Source of the DNA: Microcoleus sp. FACHB-68
GTDB taxonomy: Bacteria; Cyanobacteriota; Cyanobacteriia; Cyanobacteriales; Oscillatoriaceae
Length of the DNA stretch: 64,000 bases
Reading direction: 5' to 3'
Assembly (NCBI RefSeq): GCF_014695715.1
Contig: NZ_JACJOT010000013.1
Coordinates: 558,001 to 622,000, forward strand
Part shown: one piece after another, positions 55,993 through 64,000 of the stretch
Numbering within the stretch: position 1 is the first letter of the stretch
Layout of the letters: every line of letters begins with the position of its first letter
Program-made: the position numbers and the translations under genes
The notes under the pieces: model-generated
What the model was told of the DNA's origin: nothing
Databases searched by the model: none
Seen by the model: the letters and a program-made list of their open reading frames with translations, nothing else

Positions 55993-56973
55993 TTAAGCGA
56001 GAGCTTCTTCAAACATCCCGATATTGCGGAATTTTTGATAGCGCAGTTCCCGACGTTGCTGACTTGTGAGCTGGGAGAGTTCATCCAAATGCTGCAACAG
56101 TGCCTTTTTCAGGATTTCCGCTGCCTTAAGTGGGTCGGAGTGGGCACCCCCAACCGGCTCAGTCAGCAAATGATCTAGAATGCCGAGGTTTTTTAAATCC
56201 CAAGCGGTGATTTTAAGCGCATCTGCGGCGAGTGCTGCTTTACCGGCATCTTTCCAAAGAATCGCGGCACAGGCTTCAGGCGTTGCCACAGTATAAACCG
56301 CGTGTTCAAACATCAGCAGCCGGTCGCCTACGCCAATGCCCAAAGCTCCACCTGAGCCACCTTCACCAATAATCGTACAGATAATCGGCACATCCAGACT
56401 AAACATTTCCCGGAGGTTATAAGCAATGGCTTCTCCTTGGCCCAAATGTTCAGCTTCGATGCCGGCCCATGCTCCCGGCGTGTCAATAAACGTGAGAATT
56501 GGCATTCCAAAGCGGTTGGCGTGTTCCATTAACCGCATCGCCTTGCGGTAGCCGCCGGGAGATGCCATGCCAAAGTTCCTGGCCACGTTATCTTTCGTAT
56601 CGCGGCCTTTTTGATGGCCCAGCATCACGACTGGACGACCGGCAAGACGCCCAACGCCACCAACGAGTGCTGGATCGTCTGAACCCCGGCGATCGCCGTG
56701 CAGTTCCATCCACTCATCACTCATCGCTTGAATATAATCCAGCGTGCTGGGGCGTCTGGGATGACGTGCCAGCTGAATTCGCTGCATCGGCGACAAGCTG
56801 CTAAAAATTTCTTGACGCAGTTGTAAAGCACGCGCTTCTAACTGCCGGATTTGCTCGGAGACATCAACCCCGTTTTCTTCAGCGAGTTGCCGAATTTGGT
56901 CAATGCGGCCCTCTAGTTCTGCTAAGGGCTTTTCAAAGTCTAAAAGAAAGGTTCTGCGCTCAGCGGTTGCCAT
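55993..56973 (-). CDS. accA: Acetyl-CoA carboxylase carboxyltransferase subunit alpha
   Basis: A 326-residue subunit that, with AccD, carries the carboxyl group from biotin to acetyl-CoA, giving malonyl-CoA. [33 protein letters not shown] and [18 protein letters not shown] match the family over full length. It lies directly downstream of aar, so fatty-acid supply and hydrocarbon synthesis share a neighbourhood. Confidence 0.97.
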   Translation of the reverse strand: MATAERRTFLLDFEKPLAELEGRIDQIRQLAEENGVDVSEQIRQLEARALQLRQEIFSSLSPMQRIQLARHPRRPSTLDYIQAMSDEWMELHGDRRGSDDPALVGGVGRLAGRPVVMLGHQKGRDTKDNVARNFGMASPGGYRKAMRLMEHANRFGMPILTFIDTPGAWAGIEAEHLGQGEAIAYNLREMFSLDVPIICTIIGEGGSGGALGIGVGDRLLMFEHAVYTVATPEACAAILWKDAGKAALAADALKITAWDLKNLGILDHLLTEPVGGAHSDPLKAAEILKKALLQHLDELSQLTSQQRRELRYQKFRNIGMFEEALA

Positions 56974-56979
56974 AGTTAA

Positions 56980-57120
56980 CAGTCAATAGTCAGCGATCAG
57001 CGGTCAGCGGTCAGTGGAAGCGTGGTTATACTTTCAGTGCCGGCAGTTGGCTTTTTTGATTTAAAGCCAACTGCCGGCAACTGACAGCGAACAACCGACA
57101 ACTGACGACTGACTGCTGAC
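56980..57120. repeat. CAGCGGT-type short repeats flanking a 17-bp palindrome
   Basis: Imperfect GTCAGCG/GTCAGTG heptamers (56980-57017) are followed by perfect inverted repeats of 17 bp (57038-57054, 57063-57079; core TGCCGGCAGTTGGC, loop 8 nt) and then ACTGAC/CTGACAA-type repeats in the opposite sense up to 57120. The whole lies between aar and accA and can fold into one large stem. Confidence 0.85.
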
Positions 57121-57126
57121 AAACAG

Positions 57127-58152
57127 CTAGTAACTCAGTAAGGGCCGAAATCCGTGTTTAACGGACATCTGACCAATCAGCTCCATTTTTTCCACAGTAA
57201 TCTGATTGCGGCCCCAAGAAAAGTTGGTGTACAGCTTTTCAAATTCCAGCAGCATTGACTCGGCAAAGCAAGCAAATAGCTGTCGCGCCGGCGCATCCAT
57301 GTTGACGATGTTCATGATTTTCCACTCAATATCGAGGGAATGCTCAACAATGCCGCCATTGAGCACATAAACATTGGGATGCTGAATTGTGCTGGCCATG
57401 TTTTTGGGATAGCCGCCGTCAATCATCAGGCACGGCTGCTTTAATTGCTCTGGATCGATTTCCACGCCCTTAGGCATACTTGCCACCCAAACCACGATAT
57501 CAGCTTGGGGAAGGGCTTCCTCTAGCTGCATGATTTTGCCCCGTCCTAGCTCGTCTTGCAAGGCTTGCAATCGTTCTTGATCGCGTGCGATTAGCAACAG
57601 TTCAGCCACATCGGTGCGGGAGTCAAGCCACCGGCACACGGCACTACCAATGTCGCCGGTTGCGCCACAAATCGCGACGGTTGCCTTTGACAGTTCAATT
57701 CCCAGTTTCTGGGAAGCTTGTTCTACCTGCCGGCAAATAATATAAGCCGTGTGCGTGTTGCCGGTGGTAAAGCGATCAAACTCTAGTTTGATATTGCGGA
57801 TTTGCTGGAACTGCTGTTCCAATTTGAAGTTTTCAAAAATGATCGAGGAAAAGCCCCCTAAAGCGGTGATTTTTAGGCCATTCTTTTGGGCGTGAGCCAT
57901 TGCGTTAAGGATTTTACGCGTGGCTGCTTTAATCCGGCGGCTAGCTAGCATTTCTGGTAGAAAACACGATTCTACATACCGGCCTTCGATTTTTTGGCCG
58001 GTGATGCTAGTGACAGTAATCTCGTCAACGATTTGGGGTGGGGCAGAACACCAAAAGTCCAACCCTTGATCTGCGTATTCTGGATATCCCAATTCTCTGG
58101 CGACAGACTGGGCGTGTTGCAAACTGGTAAGGTGACCGATTAAACCAAACAT
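57127..58152 (-). CDS. aar: Long-chain acyl-ACP reductase (alkane synthesis)
   Basis: A 341-residue NADPH-dependent reductase that converts fatty acyl-ACP to fatty aldehyde. The cofactor site is [15 protein letters not shown], about 161-175; the cysteine in [10 protein letters not shown] (C295) corresponds to the acylated cysteine of the family. [15 protein letters not shown] at the start is typical. Its product goes to aldehyde-deformylating oxygenase, encoded 326 bases upstream on the same strand. Confidence 0.95.
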   Translation of the reverse strand: MFGLIGHLTSLQHAQSVARELGYPEYADQGLDFWCSAPPQIVDEITVTSITGQKIEGRYVESCFLPEMLASRRIKAATRKILNAMAHAQKNGLKITALGGFSSIIFENFKLEQQFQQIRNIKLEFDRFTTGNTHTAYIICRQVEQASQKLGIELSKATVAICGATGDIGSAVCRWLDSRTDVAELLLIARDQERLQALQDELGRGKIMQLEEALPQADIVVWVASMPKGVEIDPEQLKQPCLMIDGGYPKNMASTIQHPNVYVLNGGIVEHSLDIEWKIMNIVNMDAPARQLFACFAESMLLEFEKLYTNFSWGRNQITVEKMELIGQMSVKHGFRPLLSY

Positions 58153-58229
58153 GAACTGCTATGGGTGAGCCGGTGAATCTGGGGGCAATGAGCAAAGGCA
58201 AACAAATTGTGTTAATCCGCGTACGCGTA

Positions 58230-58262
58230 ATGAGGGAGTGAGGGAGTGAGGGGGTGAGGGGG
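58230..58262. repeat. GGGAGTGA short tandem repeat
   Basis: Three or four units of GAGGGAGT/GAGGGGGT type in about 33 bases, in the ado-aar spacer. It is a further short tandem repeat family, different from the CATGCCC type. Confidence 0.8.
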
Positions 58263-58398
58263 AAGAATACATGATTCTTCACTTCACTTGCCTTTACCCT
58301 GATACCTAACACCGAATCCTTACACGGGCATGGACTGCAAAAATTGTTAAAGATACTTAATCATTAACATACTACAGCACATATCTGCTTAAAATAGC

Positions 58399-58422
58399 AG
58401 AGGCACGGCCTAGCGTGCCTCT
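58399..58422 (-). terminator. Hairpin after ado
   Basis: A perfect 9-bp stem (AGAGGCACG / CGTGCCTCT) with a 6-nt loop. On the minus strand it is followed by GCTATTTT and lies 57 bases after the ado stop, so it may partly separate ado from aar transcription. Confidence 0.6.
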
Positions 58423-58478
58423 ACTTGGATTTTTAGACTGATTTTGCTAAAACAGACAGCTTTATAGGCCGTAAAGAA

Positions 58479-59174
58479 CTAGACAGCAGCCAGACCGTAA
58501 GCAGACAAGCGCATCAGTTCGCGGGGGGTGAAGCCAATATTGCTGAGGGCTTCGCCGTAAGCAATCATGAAATCTTCAACGAGTGCTTCTTTTTCCATCC
58601 CCAAGATACTGGCGTCTCCTTCAACTTCGTTCAGCATCCGCCAGACAAGCGGGAGATTCTGGCGATTGGCTTCTTCTAGTTCCGCTTTGGATTCTTCAAA
58701 GTGTGCTTTCAGCCAAACTTCTCCAAAGTTAAGGTGGCTGTATTCATCTTTGACGACGCCTTCGGTGATTTTGCGAGCGAACTCATCAGCGACGGGAATA
58801 TAGATGTTGTAAGCGGCGATCGCAAAACACTCAATAATCAGTGATTGAATCAGCAAGCAGGTTACAACTCGATTTTCTGCTGCTGCGACTTGAAAATTTT
58901 TGTGCAAGCCGGCAAAAAACTTGCGAGCAAATTCCATATCAGGAGTCACTTCAAGGTTCCGCCCGCAAGCTTGGAATCCTTTCTTGTGACGGTTCTCCAT
59001 TTTAGATAAGCCGATCAGCTCATCCTTCTGATCGGGCAGCATTTCAGCCAGTTTGATGTAGTTCTCATTGGCTTCTTGTTCGCCTTCGATAACAATGGCG
59101 TTAATGCGACTGTAAGCGTCTTTGTATTTTTCGCTTTGAAAGTCGATGGTTGGGCTGGCCTCAAGCTGCGGCAT
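58479..59174 (-). CDS. ado: Aldehyde-deformylating oxygenase
   Basis: A 231-residue ferritin-like di-iron enzyme turning fatty aldehydes into alkanes, with formate as co-product. All six iron ligands are in register: E32 (GEQEAN), E60 and H63 (MENRHKKG), E115 (LIIECFA), E144 and H147 (KDEYSHLNF). Length is standard. With aar next to it, the strain should make heptadecane-type hydrocarbons. A weak TATAAT at about 59380-59385 (minus strand) may be its -10 element. Confidence 0.97.
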   Translation of the reverse strand: MPQLEASPTIDFQSEKYKDAYSRINAIVIEGEQEANENYIKLAEMLPDQKDELIGLSKMENRHKKGFQACGRNLEVTPDMEFARKFFAGLHKNFQVAAAENRVVTCLLIQSLIIECFAIAAYNIYIPVADEFARKITEGVVKDEYSHLNFGEVWLKAHFEESKAELEEANRQNLPLVWRMLNEVEGDASILGMEKEALVEDFMIAYGEALSNIGFTPRELMRLSAYGLAAV

Positions 59175-59379
59175 AGGTTTCTTTTCTCCTCATCACGAGT
59201 AAGCCGGTACGAGATTGACCCGTAGACTGTAGGGCAACAGTTAAAGGTTGTGGAATGTAACTTAGCTTATAGTTTACTTTACATACTTTCAACAAAGGGT
59301 TTACCTCTGTTCTTGGCTCCGGGAAAGCTTTAACGTCTCAACGGGTCTCCCTCAGACCGGCTTTTATCTTAATAGATGT

Positions 59380-59385
59380 ATTATA
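59380..59385 (-). promoter_or_regulatory. Possible -10 box of ado
   Basis: TATAAT on the minus strand, 206 bases before the ado ATG. The matching -35 region is poor (GATTTA). The leader in between includes a small GGTCT/AGACC stem near 59344-59358. This is a weak prediction only. Confidence 0.3.
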
Positions 59386-59484
59386 AACTACAAATAACGC
59401 AATAAATCTGATCAGGCTTCCCTTAAATCAAGAGTAGTGATTTTAATTGCTAATCCCTATAATAGGGAAATCTCATAAGCTCCC

Positions 59485-60372
59485 ATGCCTCAATACAGTT
59501 TGGATAAACTTAAACCGGCAAGCCAGCACAGCCAAAAGTTCGCCGCGTCTGTCTCGCAGCCGGCAAACACTTCTACAATCGGGACATGGCTGAGCCTGAT
59601 TGCGCTAGTCATGGGTGCGGCAGTCGTACTGTTGCCGCTGGGTGTAGTATTTCTCTCTTCATTCACCCCCGCCGGCACATCAGGCATTTGGCCAAATCAT
59701 CTAACTTTGGCAAATTATCAGGAGGCGTGGCGGCGCGGGAATTTCCTGCTAGCGTTTGCTAATTCTACCTTCGTTGCCCTGGCAGTCACCGGCTTTCAAG
59801 TTGTCACCTCGGCCTTAGCGGGTTACGCCTTAGCTCGGTTAAAATTTCAAGGCCGGCAAGTTATCCTGCTGATCGTATTGGCAACGCTGGTGATTCCCTT
59901 TCAACTGCTGGTGATTCCCATCTTCCTAGTGCTGAAATGGGGAAACCTGATTAATACCTACGCAGCGCTGATTTTACCTACGGCGGCCAATGGATTTGGC
60001 ATTTTTCTGCTGCGACAATATTTTCTCACTGTGCCGGTGGAGTTGGAAGAGGCAGCGGCACTTGATGGGGCAAACCGGCTGCAAATTTTGTGGCGAGTCA
60101 TGCTACCGTTAGCCCGACCGGCTTTAGTAACGCTGTTTTTGTTCACCTTTATCGGTGAATGGAATGATTTATTTAAACCCTTAATTTTCACCACTCGACC
60201 GGCATTGAGAACGGTACAACTCGCTTTAGCAGATTTTCAAGAGCAATTTACTAATAACTGGTCGTTACTGATGGCAGCGGTAGTAATTGCAACTGTGCCG
60301 GTTGTGTTACTATTTCTTGCCGGCCAGCGGCAGTTTATTCGCGGCATCGCCACGACAGGAATTAAGAATTAA
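59485..60372 (+). CDS. Sugar ABC transporter permease (MalG-like), orphan
   Basis: A 295-residue inner-membrane permease with about six membrane helices. The EAA loop that contacts the ATPase is clear: VELEEAAALDGANRLQILW followed by R-V-M-L-P-L-A. It resembles carbohydrate uptake type-1 MalG subunits such as GgtD. No partner permease, binding protein or ATPase is nearby, so it must use subunits encoded elsewhere. A non-conserved 30-residue N-terminus precedes the first helix. The small membrane gene at 60381 follows after 8 bases. Confidence 0.88.
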   Translation: MPQYSLDKLKPASQHSQKFAASVSQPANTSTIGTWLSLIALVMGAAVVLLPLGVVFLSSFTPAGTSGIWPNHLTLANYQEAWRRGNFLLAFANSTFVALAVTGFQVVTSALAGYALARLKFQGRQVILLIVLATLVIPFQLLVIPIFLVLKWGNLINTYAALILPTAANGFGIFLLRQYFLTVPVELEEAAALDGANRLQILWRVMLPLARPALVTLFLFTFIGEWNDLFKPLIFTTRPALRTVQLALADFQEQFTNNWSLLMAAVVIATVPVVLLFLAGQRQFIRGIATTGIKN

Positions 60373-60380
60373 ACGGCCAG

Positions 60381-60644
60381 ATGTCGAGAAATTTACAAAA
60401 ACTTGGCCTATTTTTAATTCTTTTCTCTTTTCTCCCCTGGATTGCCATTGTTGCCATTGTGCCGTGGTTGCCGTTAACTGTTGCCTTTAAAGCTGTTCTG
60501 GTTCCAGTCATGCTAGTTCTAGCAGAAGTCGCTTTTTGGCTAGGTTTGATACTTGTAGGAAAAGAAGCCGCAACTCGCTACCGACGCTATTTCAATCTTC
60601 GCACGTTGTGGAAGCGTTTGAAAAAGTGGATCAGGCGGCATTGA
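60381..60644 (+). CDS. Small membrane protein of the transporter-suffix type
   Basis: An 87-residue protein with two hydrophobic spans (LFLILFSFLPWIAIVAIVPW and VLVPVMLVLAEVAFWLGLIL) and a very basic C-terminal tail ending RRH. The pattern fits the transporter-suffix domain family of unknown function, often linked to transporters. It starts 8 bases after the permease stop and is surely cotranscribed. It may assist the permease. Confidence 0.7.
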   Translation: MSRNLQKLGLFLILFSFLPWIAIVAIVPWLPLTVAFKAVLVPVMLVLAEVAFWLGLILVGKEAATRYRRYFNLRTLWKRLKKWIRRH

Positions 60645-60750
60645 ATGAGGGCGCGAGGGATAAATGTAATTTTTAGGAAAATTGAGCATGAGCAAACAAA
60701 AAAGTTTGTTTATTTTTTCATCTGAGAAAATAACGAAATCCAGTATATTT

Positions 60751-63700
60751 TTAACTTTGTGTATTTAAAGGATCTGGTTGTGGCCGGCTGGGAAGCTCCA
60801 TAATAAATTCTGTTCCCTGTGCCGGTTCAGATAAACAGGATAATTTACCCCCATGCTTTTCTACCACAATTTGATAGCTGATAGATAAGCCAAGCCCTGT
60901 ACCTTTGCCCACCGGCTTTGTGGTGAAAAAGGGATCAAACAGCTTATTGCGGACTTCTTCCGGGATGCCAGGGCCATTATCAGAGATTGCTACGACAATA
61001 GCACCGGCAGCGGAAACAAACGTGCGAATCCCAATTGTAGGGATTTTACATTCAGAGGTTGCGGTTTGAGCATCGTCTATATCGGCACTGGCAAATGACT
61101 CTTCCAAAGCATCAATAGCATTTGCCAAGAGATTCATAAAAACTTGGTTAATTTGGCCGGCATAACACTCCACAGAGGGTAAATTCCCATACTCTTTAAT
61201 CACTTGAATCCCTGGAAAAGACCCCTTCGGTTTGAGCCGGTTATGCAAAATCAGCAGTGTATTGTCAATTCCCTCATGAATATTAACCGGCTTGACTTCC
61301 GCTTCATCTAATCGGGAGAAATTTTTCAGCGTTCGCACAATTTCACAGATGCGTTCTGCCCCCATTTTCATGGAATCCAGCAGCTTAGGCAAATCTTGCA
61401 TCAAGAAATCTAACTCAATTTCCTCAACTTCCTGCTGAATTCGTGCAGTCTGTTCTGGATATTCTTGTTGATAAAGTTCTACCAAACCCAACAAATCTTG
61501 GATGTAAATCGTCGCATGACTTAAATTGCCGGTGACAAAGCCAATGGGATTGTTAATTTCATGAGCAACCCCAGCCACCAACTGCCCTAAAGAAGACATT
61601 TTCTCAGTTTGAATCAGCTGCAACTGAGTTTGTTGCAACTCGCGCAAAGCCATTTCTAATTCCTTCGATCTCTGACGTTCTAATCCAGCCGCTGCAGCGC
61701 GTTCCTCCTCGACTCCAATCGCAGCAGCAACAATCCCCATCAGCTTTTGATCAGCCTCCGTGAATGTCACCGGCTCAGTATATACCACGCACAGCGAACC
61801 GAGATAAGTCTCACCGCGCCGCACTGCTTGACCGATGTAAGTTTGCAGCCCGTAAGATGCTACACAAGGATCAGTCTCGGCATAAATAGTGTTCTGCAAG
61901 CCAGAAATAATGACAGCCTCAGCATTCCCTTGCTGAATCACGTCATAACAGATATGGCCATCAGCGCGATCCACCGGGCAATAGTTAGCTGGGGTGTGCC
62001 ACTGTCCAACTGAGTGCAGCAAGGGCTTTTCTTGTGTTTGCCCGATCTTCTCTAGCCGGTTATAAAGCGCACAATCGCCTCCTAAGAGTTCTCCTGCCAG
62101 TGCAGTCAGCCGGTGGATATTTTCAACGGCATTGGTGCCAAATCCCAAGAAGCACTCATTAATTTTACTCAGCCGCAACTCGACTTGTTTGCGAGATGTG
62201 ATATCGCGGGAGTTGATGACAATCCCTCTAACAGCCGGATCTTCGAGTAAATTAACGCTCACCGCTTCCAGAAAACACCAAGAACCATCGGCACGCCGGA
62301 GGCGATACTCTTGGGGAATTGAGACTGCCGGCTTGCTTGTCAGACGTTCGTGGTTAGCGAGTGCTTGGGGCAAGTCTTCAGGGTGGACAAATTCAAAGGC
62401 ATACTGCCCCACCATTTCTTCCGGTGGATAGCGCAACACGGTTGAGACTGAGGGACTTGCGTAGAGGATTGTGCCTTCGGCATCCGTAATCGTGATGATA
62501 TCAGAGCTATGGCGAATCAGCGACCGCCATTTTGCTTCATGTTGAAATAGGGCAACCGCTGCTTGTTTGGCATTGGTAATGTCTTCTACTACGCCTAGAA
62601 TAAATTGGACTTGGCCTTGAGCATTCCGGAGCGGGGAGACACTCAGCCGAACCCAGCGGATGCTACCATTTTTGCAAATAAAGCGTTTCTCACTTTGGTA
62701 AGCGTTTTGTTCGCCCTTCGCCGGCCAATCGCCCTCTAAATCTGCATCATCTGGGTGAGTCAAGGCATTAAACGTCATGCCGCGCAACTCGCTTTCGGTA
62801 TAACCTAGCATTGTCTGAAATGCCGGATTCGTGGCAATGAGTTTTTGTCCTTTTACAGAAGCGAGTCCCATGCCGATCACTGCGCCCTCAAAAATGGTGC
62901 GGAAGCGCTTTTCGCTGTCTCGCAGTGCGGCTTCTGCTGCGATGCGATCTGTAATGTCGCGGCTGACAACAACGAGTCCTTTGCGGCTGCCATCCGGGTT
63001 GAACAGGGGCACTTTGCGAGTGTCATAGACTTTGCTTGAGGCATCTGGCTGTGGCAGGGTTTTGGTGTGATGGTTGCCGGCAGTCGAGGCGGTGCCATCG
63101 ATTTGCCGAATCTCGGCTAACAGATGTTTGTGGGGTTCGCTGATATAGGGGGCAAGGGCATCGTCTGTTTTGCCGTGATAGTCTACCGATTCTAAGCCAA
63201 AGAGTTGGAGGGCGGATTGATTGGCTACAACCCAGCGCCCCTGACTGTCTTTAAGGGTGACTGCATCCGGGACGGCGTCAATTAAGGTGTTGAGCCAGTA
63301 TTCTTGATTTCGCAAGGCGGCTTCGGCTTGTTTGCGCTGGGTGATATCCATGACGGTGCCTTCGTAGTACAAAAGCTCGCCCTGTTGGTTTCGGACTTCC
63401 CAGGCGTTTTCTGAAATCCAAATTTCGCTGCCGTCAGCGCGATAAATTGCGGCTTCAAAATTACTGACGGAACCTTGTTCTCGGATGTGGTGGGTAAATT
63501 CGGTGCGCCGGCTGCTATCGACATAAATTTTGTGTGCGACGCAACATCCCATCAGTTCTTCGGGTGAGTCGTAGCCATAAATTCTGGCTAAGGCGGGGTT
63601 GGCGCTGAGGTATCGTCCGTCTGTTGCGGTTTGGAAGATGCCTTCGGTGGAGTTTTCAAAGATGCTGCGATATTTGGCTTCGGTTTGCCGCAAGGCTTCT

Positions 63701-64000
63701 TCTGCTTGTTTGCGGTGGGTGATCTCTGTCTGCACTCCGATAAAGTGAGTCACTCGCCCTTCGGCGTCGCGTACCGGCGAAATGCTCAGTTCATTCCAAA
63801 ATGCGGTGCCATCTTTGCGGTAGTTTTTCAAGATTATTTGGATGTCGCGCTCTTCGCGCAGGGCACAACGAATTTCTTGAAGCGCGACTGGATCGGGGTC
63901 TGGCCCTTGCAAAAACCGGCAGTTACGCCCGATAATTTCTTCTCGCAAGTAGCCGGTAATGCGCTCAAAGGCGCGATTGCAGTAAACGAGGGGCTGGTCG
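60751..64000 (-). CDS. Multi-PAS, GAF-containing histidine kinase, N-terminus off the window
   Basis: At least 1080 residues are visible. The frame stays open to base 64000, with ITGYLREEIIGRNCRFLQG spanning the apparent TTG at 63948, so the real start lies outside. Order in the protein: about five PAS/PAC units (for example RFLQGPDPDP, IYGYDSPEEL, VLRYPPEEMV), a GAF domain (about 640-760), a coiled segment, HisKA (GVAHEINNPIGFVTG) and HATPase_c (MNLLANAIDALEESF, DNGPGIPEEV, GKGTGLGLSISYQIV). RNCRFLQG resembles a LOV-type flavin-binding motif (NCRFLQ), so the first visible PAS may sense blue light. Confidence 0.9.
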   Translation of the reverse strand, partial: DQPLVYCNRAFERITGYLREEIIGRNCRFLQGPDPDPVALQEIRCALREERDIQIILKNYRKDGTAFWNELSISPVRDAEGRVTHFIGVQTEITHRKQAEEALRQTEAKYRSIFENSTEGIFQTATDGRYLSANPALARIYGYDSPEELMGCCVAHKIYVDSSRRTEFTHHIREQGSVSNFEAAIYRADGSEIWISENAWEVRNQQGELLYYEGTVMDITQRKQAEAALRNQEYWLNTLIDAVPDAVTLKDSQGRWVVANQSALQLFGLESVDYHGKTDDALAPYISEPHKHLLAEIRQIDGTASTAGNHHTKTLPQPDASSKVYDTRKVPLFNPDGSRKGLVVVSRDITDRIAAEAALRDSEKRFRTIFEGAVIGMGLASVKGQKLIATNPAFQTMLGYTESELRGMTFNALTHPDDADLEGDWPAKGEQNAYQSEKRFICKNGSIRWVRLSVSPLRNAQGQVQFILGVVEDITNAKQAAVALFQHEAKWRSLIRHSSDIITITDAEGTILYASPSVSTVLRYPPEEMVGQYAFEFVHPEDLPQALANHERLTSKPAVSIPQEYRLRRADGSWCFLEAVSVNLLEDPAVRGIVINSRDITSRKQVELRLSKINECFLGFGTNAVENIHRLTALAGELLGGDCALYNRLEKIGQTQEKPLLHSVGQWHTPANYCPVDRADGHICYDVIQQGNAEAVIISGLQNTIYAETDPCVASYGLQTYIGQAVRRGETYLGSLCVVYTEPVTFTEADQKLMGIVAAAIGVEEERAAAAGLERQRSKELEMALRELQQTQLQLIQTEKMSSLGQLVAGVAHEINNPIGFVTGNLSHATIYIQDLLGLVELYQQEYPEQTARIQQEVEEIELDFLMQDLPKLLDSMKMGAERICEIVRTLKNFSRLDEAEVKPVNIHEGIDNTLLILHNRLKPKGSFPGIQVIKEYGNLPSVECYAGQINQVFMNLLANAIDALEESFASADIDDAQTATSECKIPTIGIRTFVSAAGAIVVAISDNGPGIPEEVRNKLFDPFFTTKPVGKGTGLGLSISYQIVVEKHGGKLSCLSEPAQGTEFIMELPSRPQPDPLNTQS

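Larger units (their letters stand above)
58153..58478. other. Spacer between ado and aar
   Basis: About 325 bases. It contains the terminator-like hairpin at 58399-58422 and the GGGAGTGA repeats at 58230-58262, both described separately. aar may therefore have its own promoter here. No gene is seen. Confidence 0.55.

Overview
The window reads as chromosomal DNA of a filamentous, probably Oscillatoriales-type cyanobacterium (Microcoleus, Coleofasciculus and relatives). The evidence is a photosystem I PsaK gene, the cyanobacterial alkane pair ado/aar next to accA, solanesyl diphosphate synthase, the carotenoid genes cruP and crtW, a hetZ-patU pair, several cyanobacterium-restricted families (DUF1816, DUF1823, PAP/fibrillin) and HIP1 octamers (GCGATCGC). 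A second palindrome, GCCGGC, is far more frequent than expected and gives the DNA a distinctive signature. No rRNA, tRNA, CRISPR array or complete mobile element was recognised.

Layout. 0-10.8 kb: end of a secreted RTX protein with lipase-like sequence, a PaaK-type adenylating enzyme, a Tat-exported aldo/keto reductase, carA, a STAS regulator, Mini-RNase III, an RlmB-type rRNA methyltransferase with an amplified 54-nt repeat, two DUF1816 genes and an alpha/beta hydrolase. 10.9-17.1 kb: hetZ-patU followed by a TgpA-like membrane protein that has lost its catalytic residues, then a conserved hypothetical gene and sds. 17.1-18.8 kb: an ORF-poor stretch with one possible 34-residue membrane peptide. 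18.8-28.9 kb: murI and amiC (cell wall), two orphan IS630 ORFA genes, yidD, acyP, a CPBP protease, DUF1823, a Ser/Thr kinase and a divergent solitary nusA. 29-41.4 kb: alpha-amylase with a starch-binding domain, a carotenoid neighbourhood (cruP, a GT1 glycosyltransferase, an SDR, crtW) and a large ExeM/NucH-type RTX nuclease.

41.9-45.1 kb is the most accessory part. It is AT-rich and has no GCCGGC site for about 3.2 kb. It carries an uncharacterised two-gene unit (double zinc-ribbon protein plus a helical protein with a C-terminal hydrophobic segment), a DUF433 antitoxin whose DUF5615 toxin is broken by a stop and a frameshift, and a DUF4258/YgiT-type pair. A nucleotidyltransferase and a Uma2 nuclease follow. 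The zinc-ribbon pair is the best candidate for something undescribed.

46.5-64 kb returns to core genes: SulP transporter, a sensor kinase/response regulator pair, a site-2 protease with CBS domains, psaK, trpF, then folE-SDR-accA-aar-ado (hydrocarbon synthesis with fatty-acid supply), an orphan sugar ABC permease, and a multi-PAS histidine kinase that runs off the right edge. Many intergenic spaces hold perfect or near-perfect hairpins and short tandem repeats typical of filamentous cyanobacteria.
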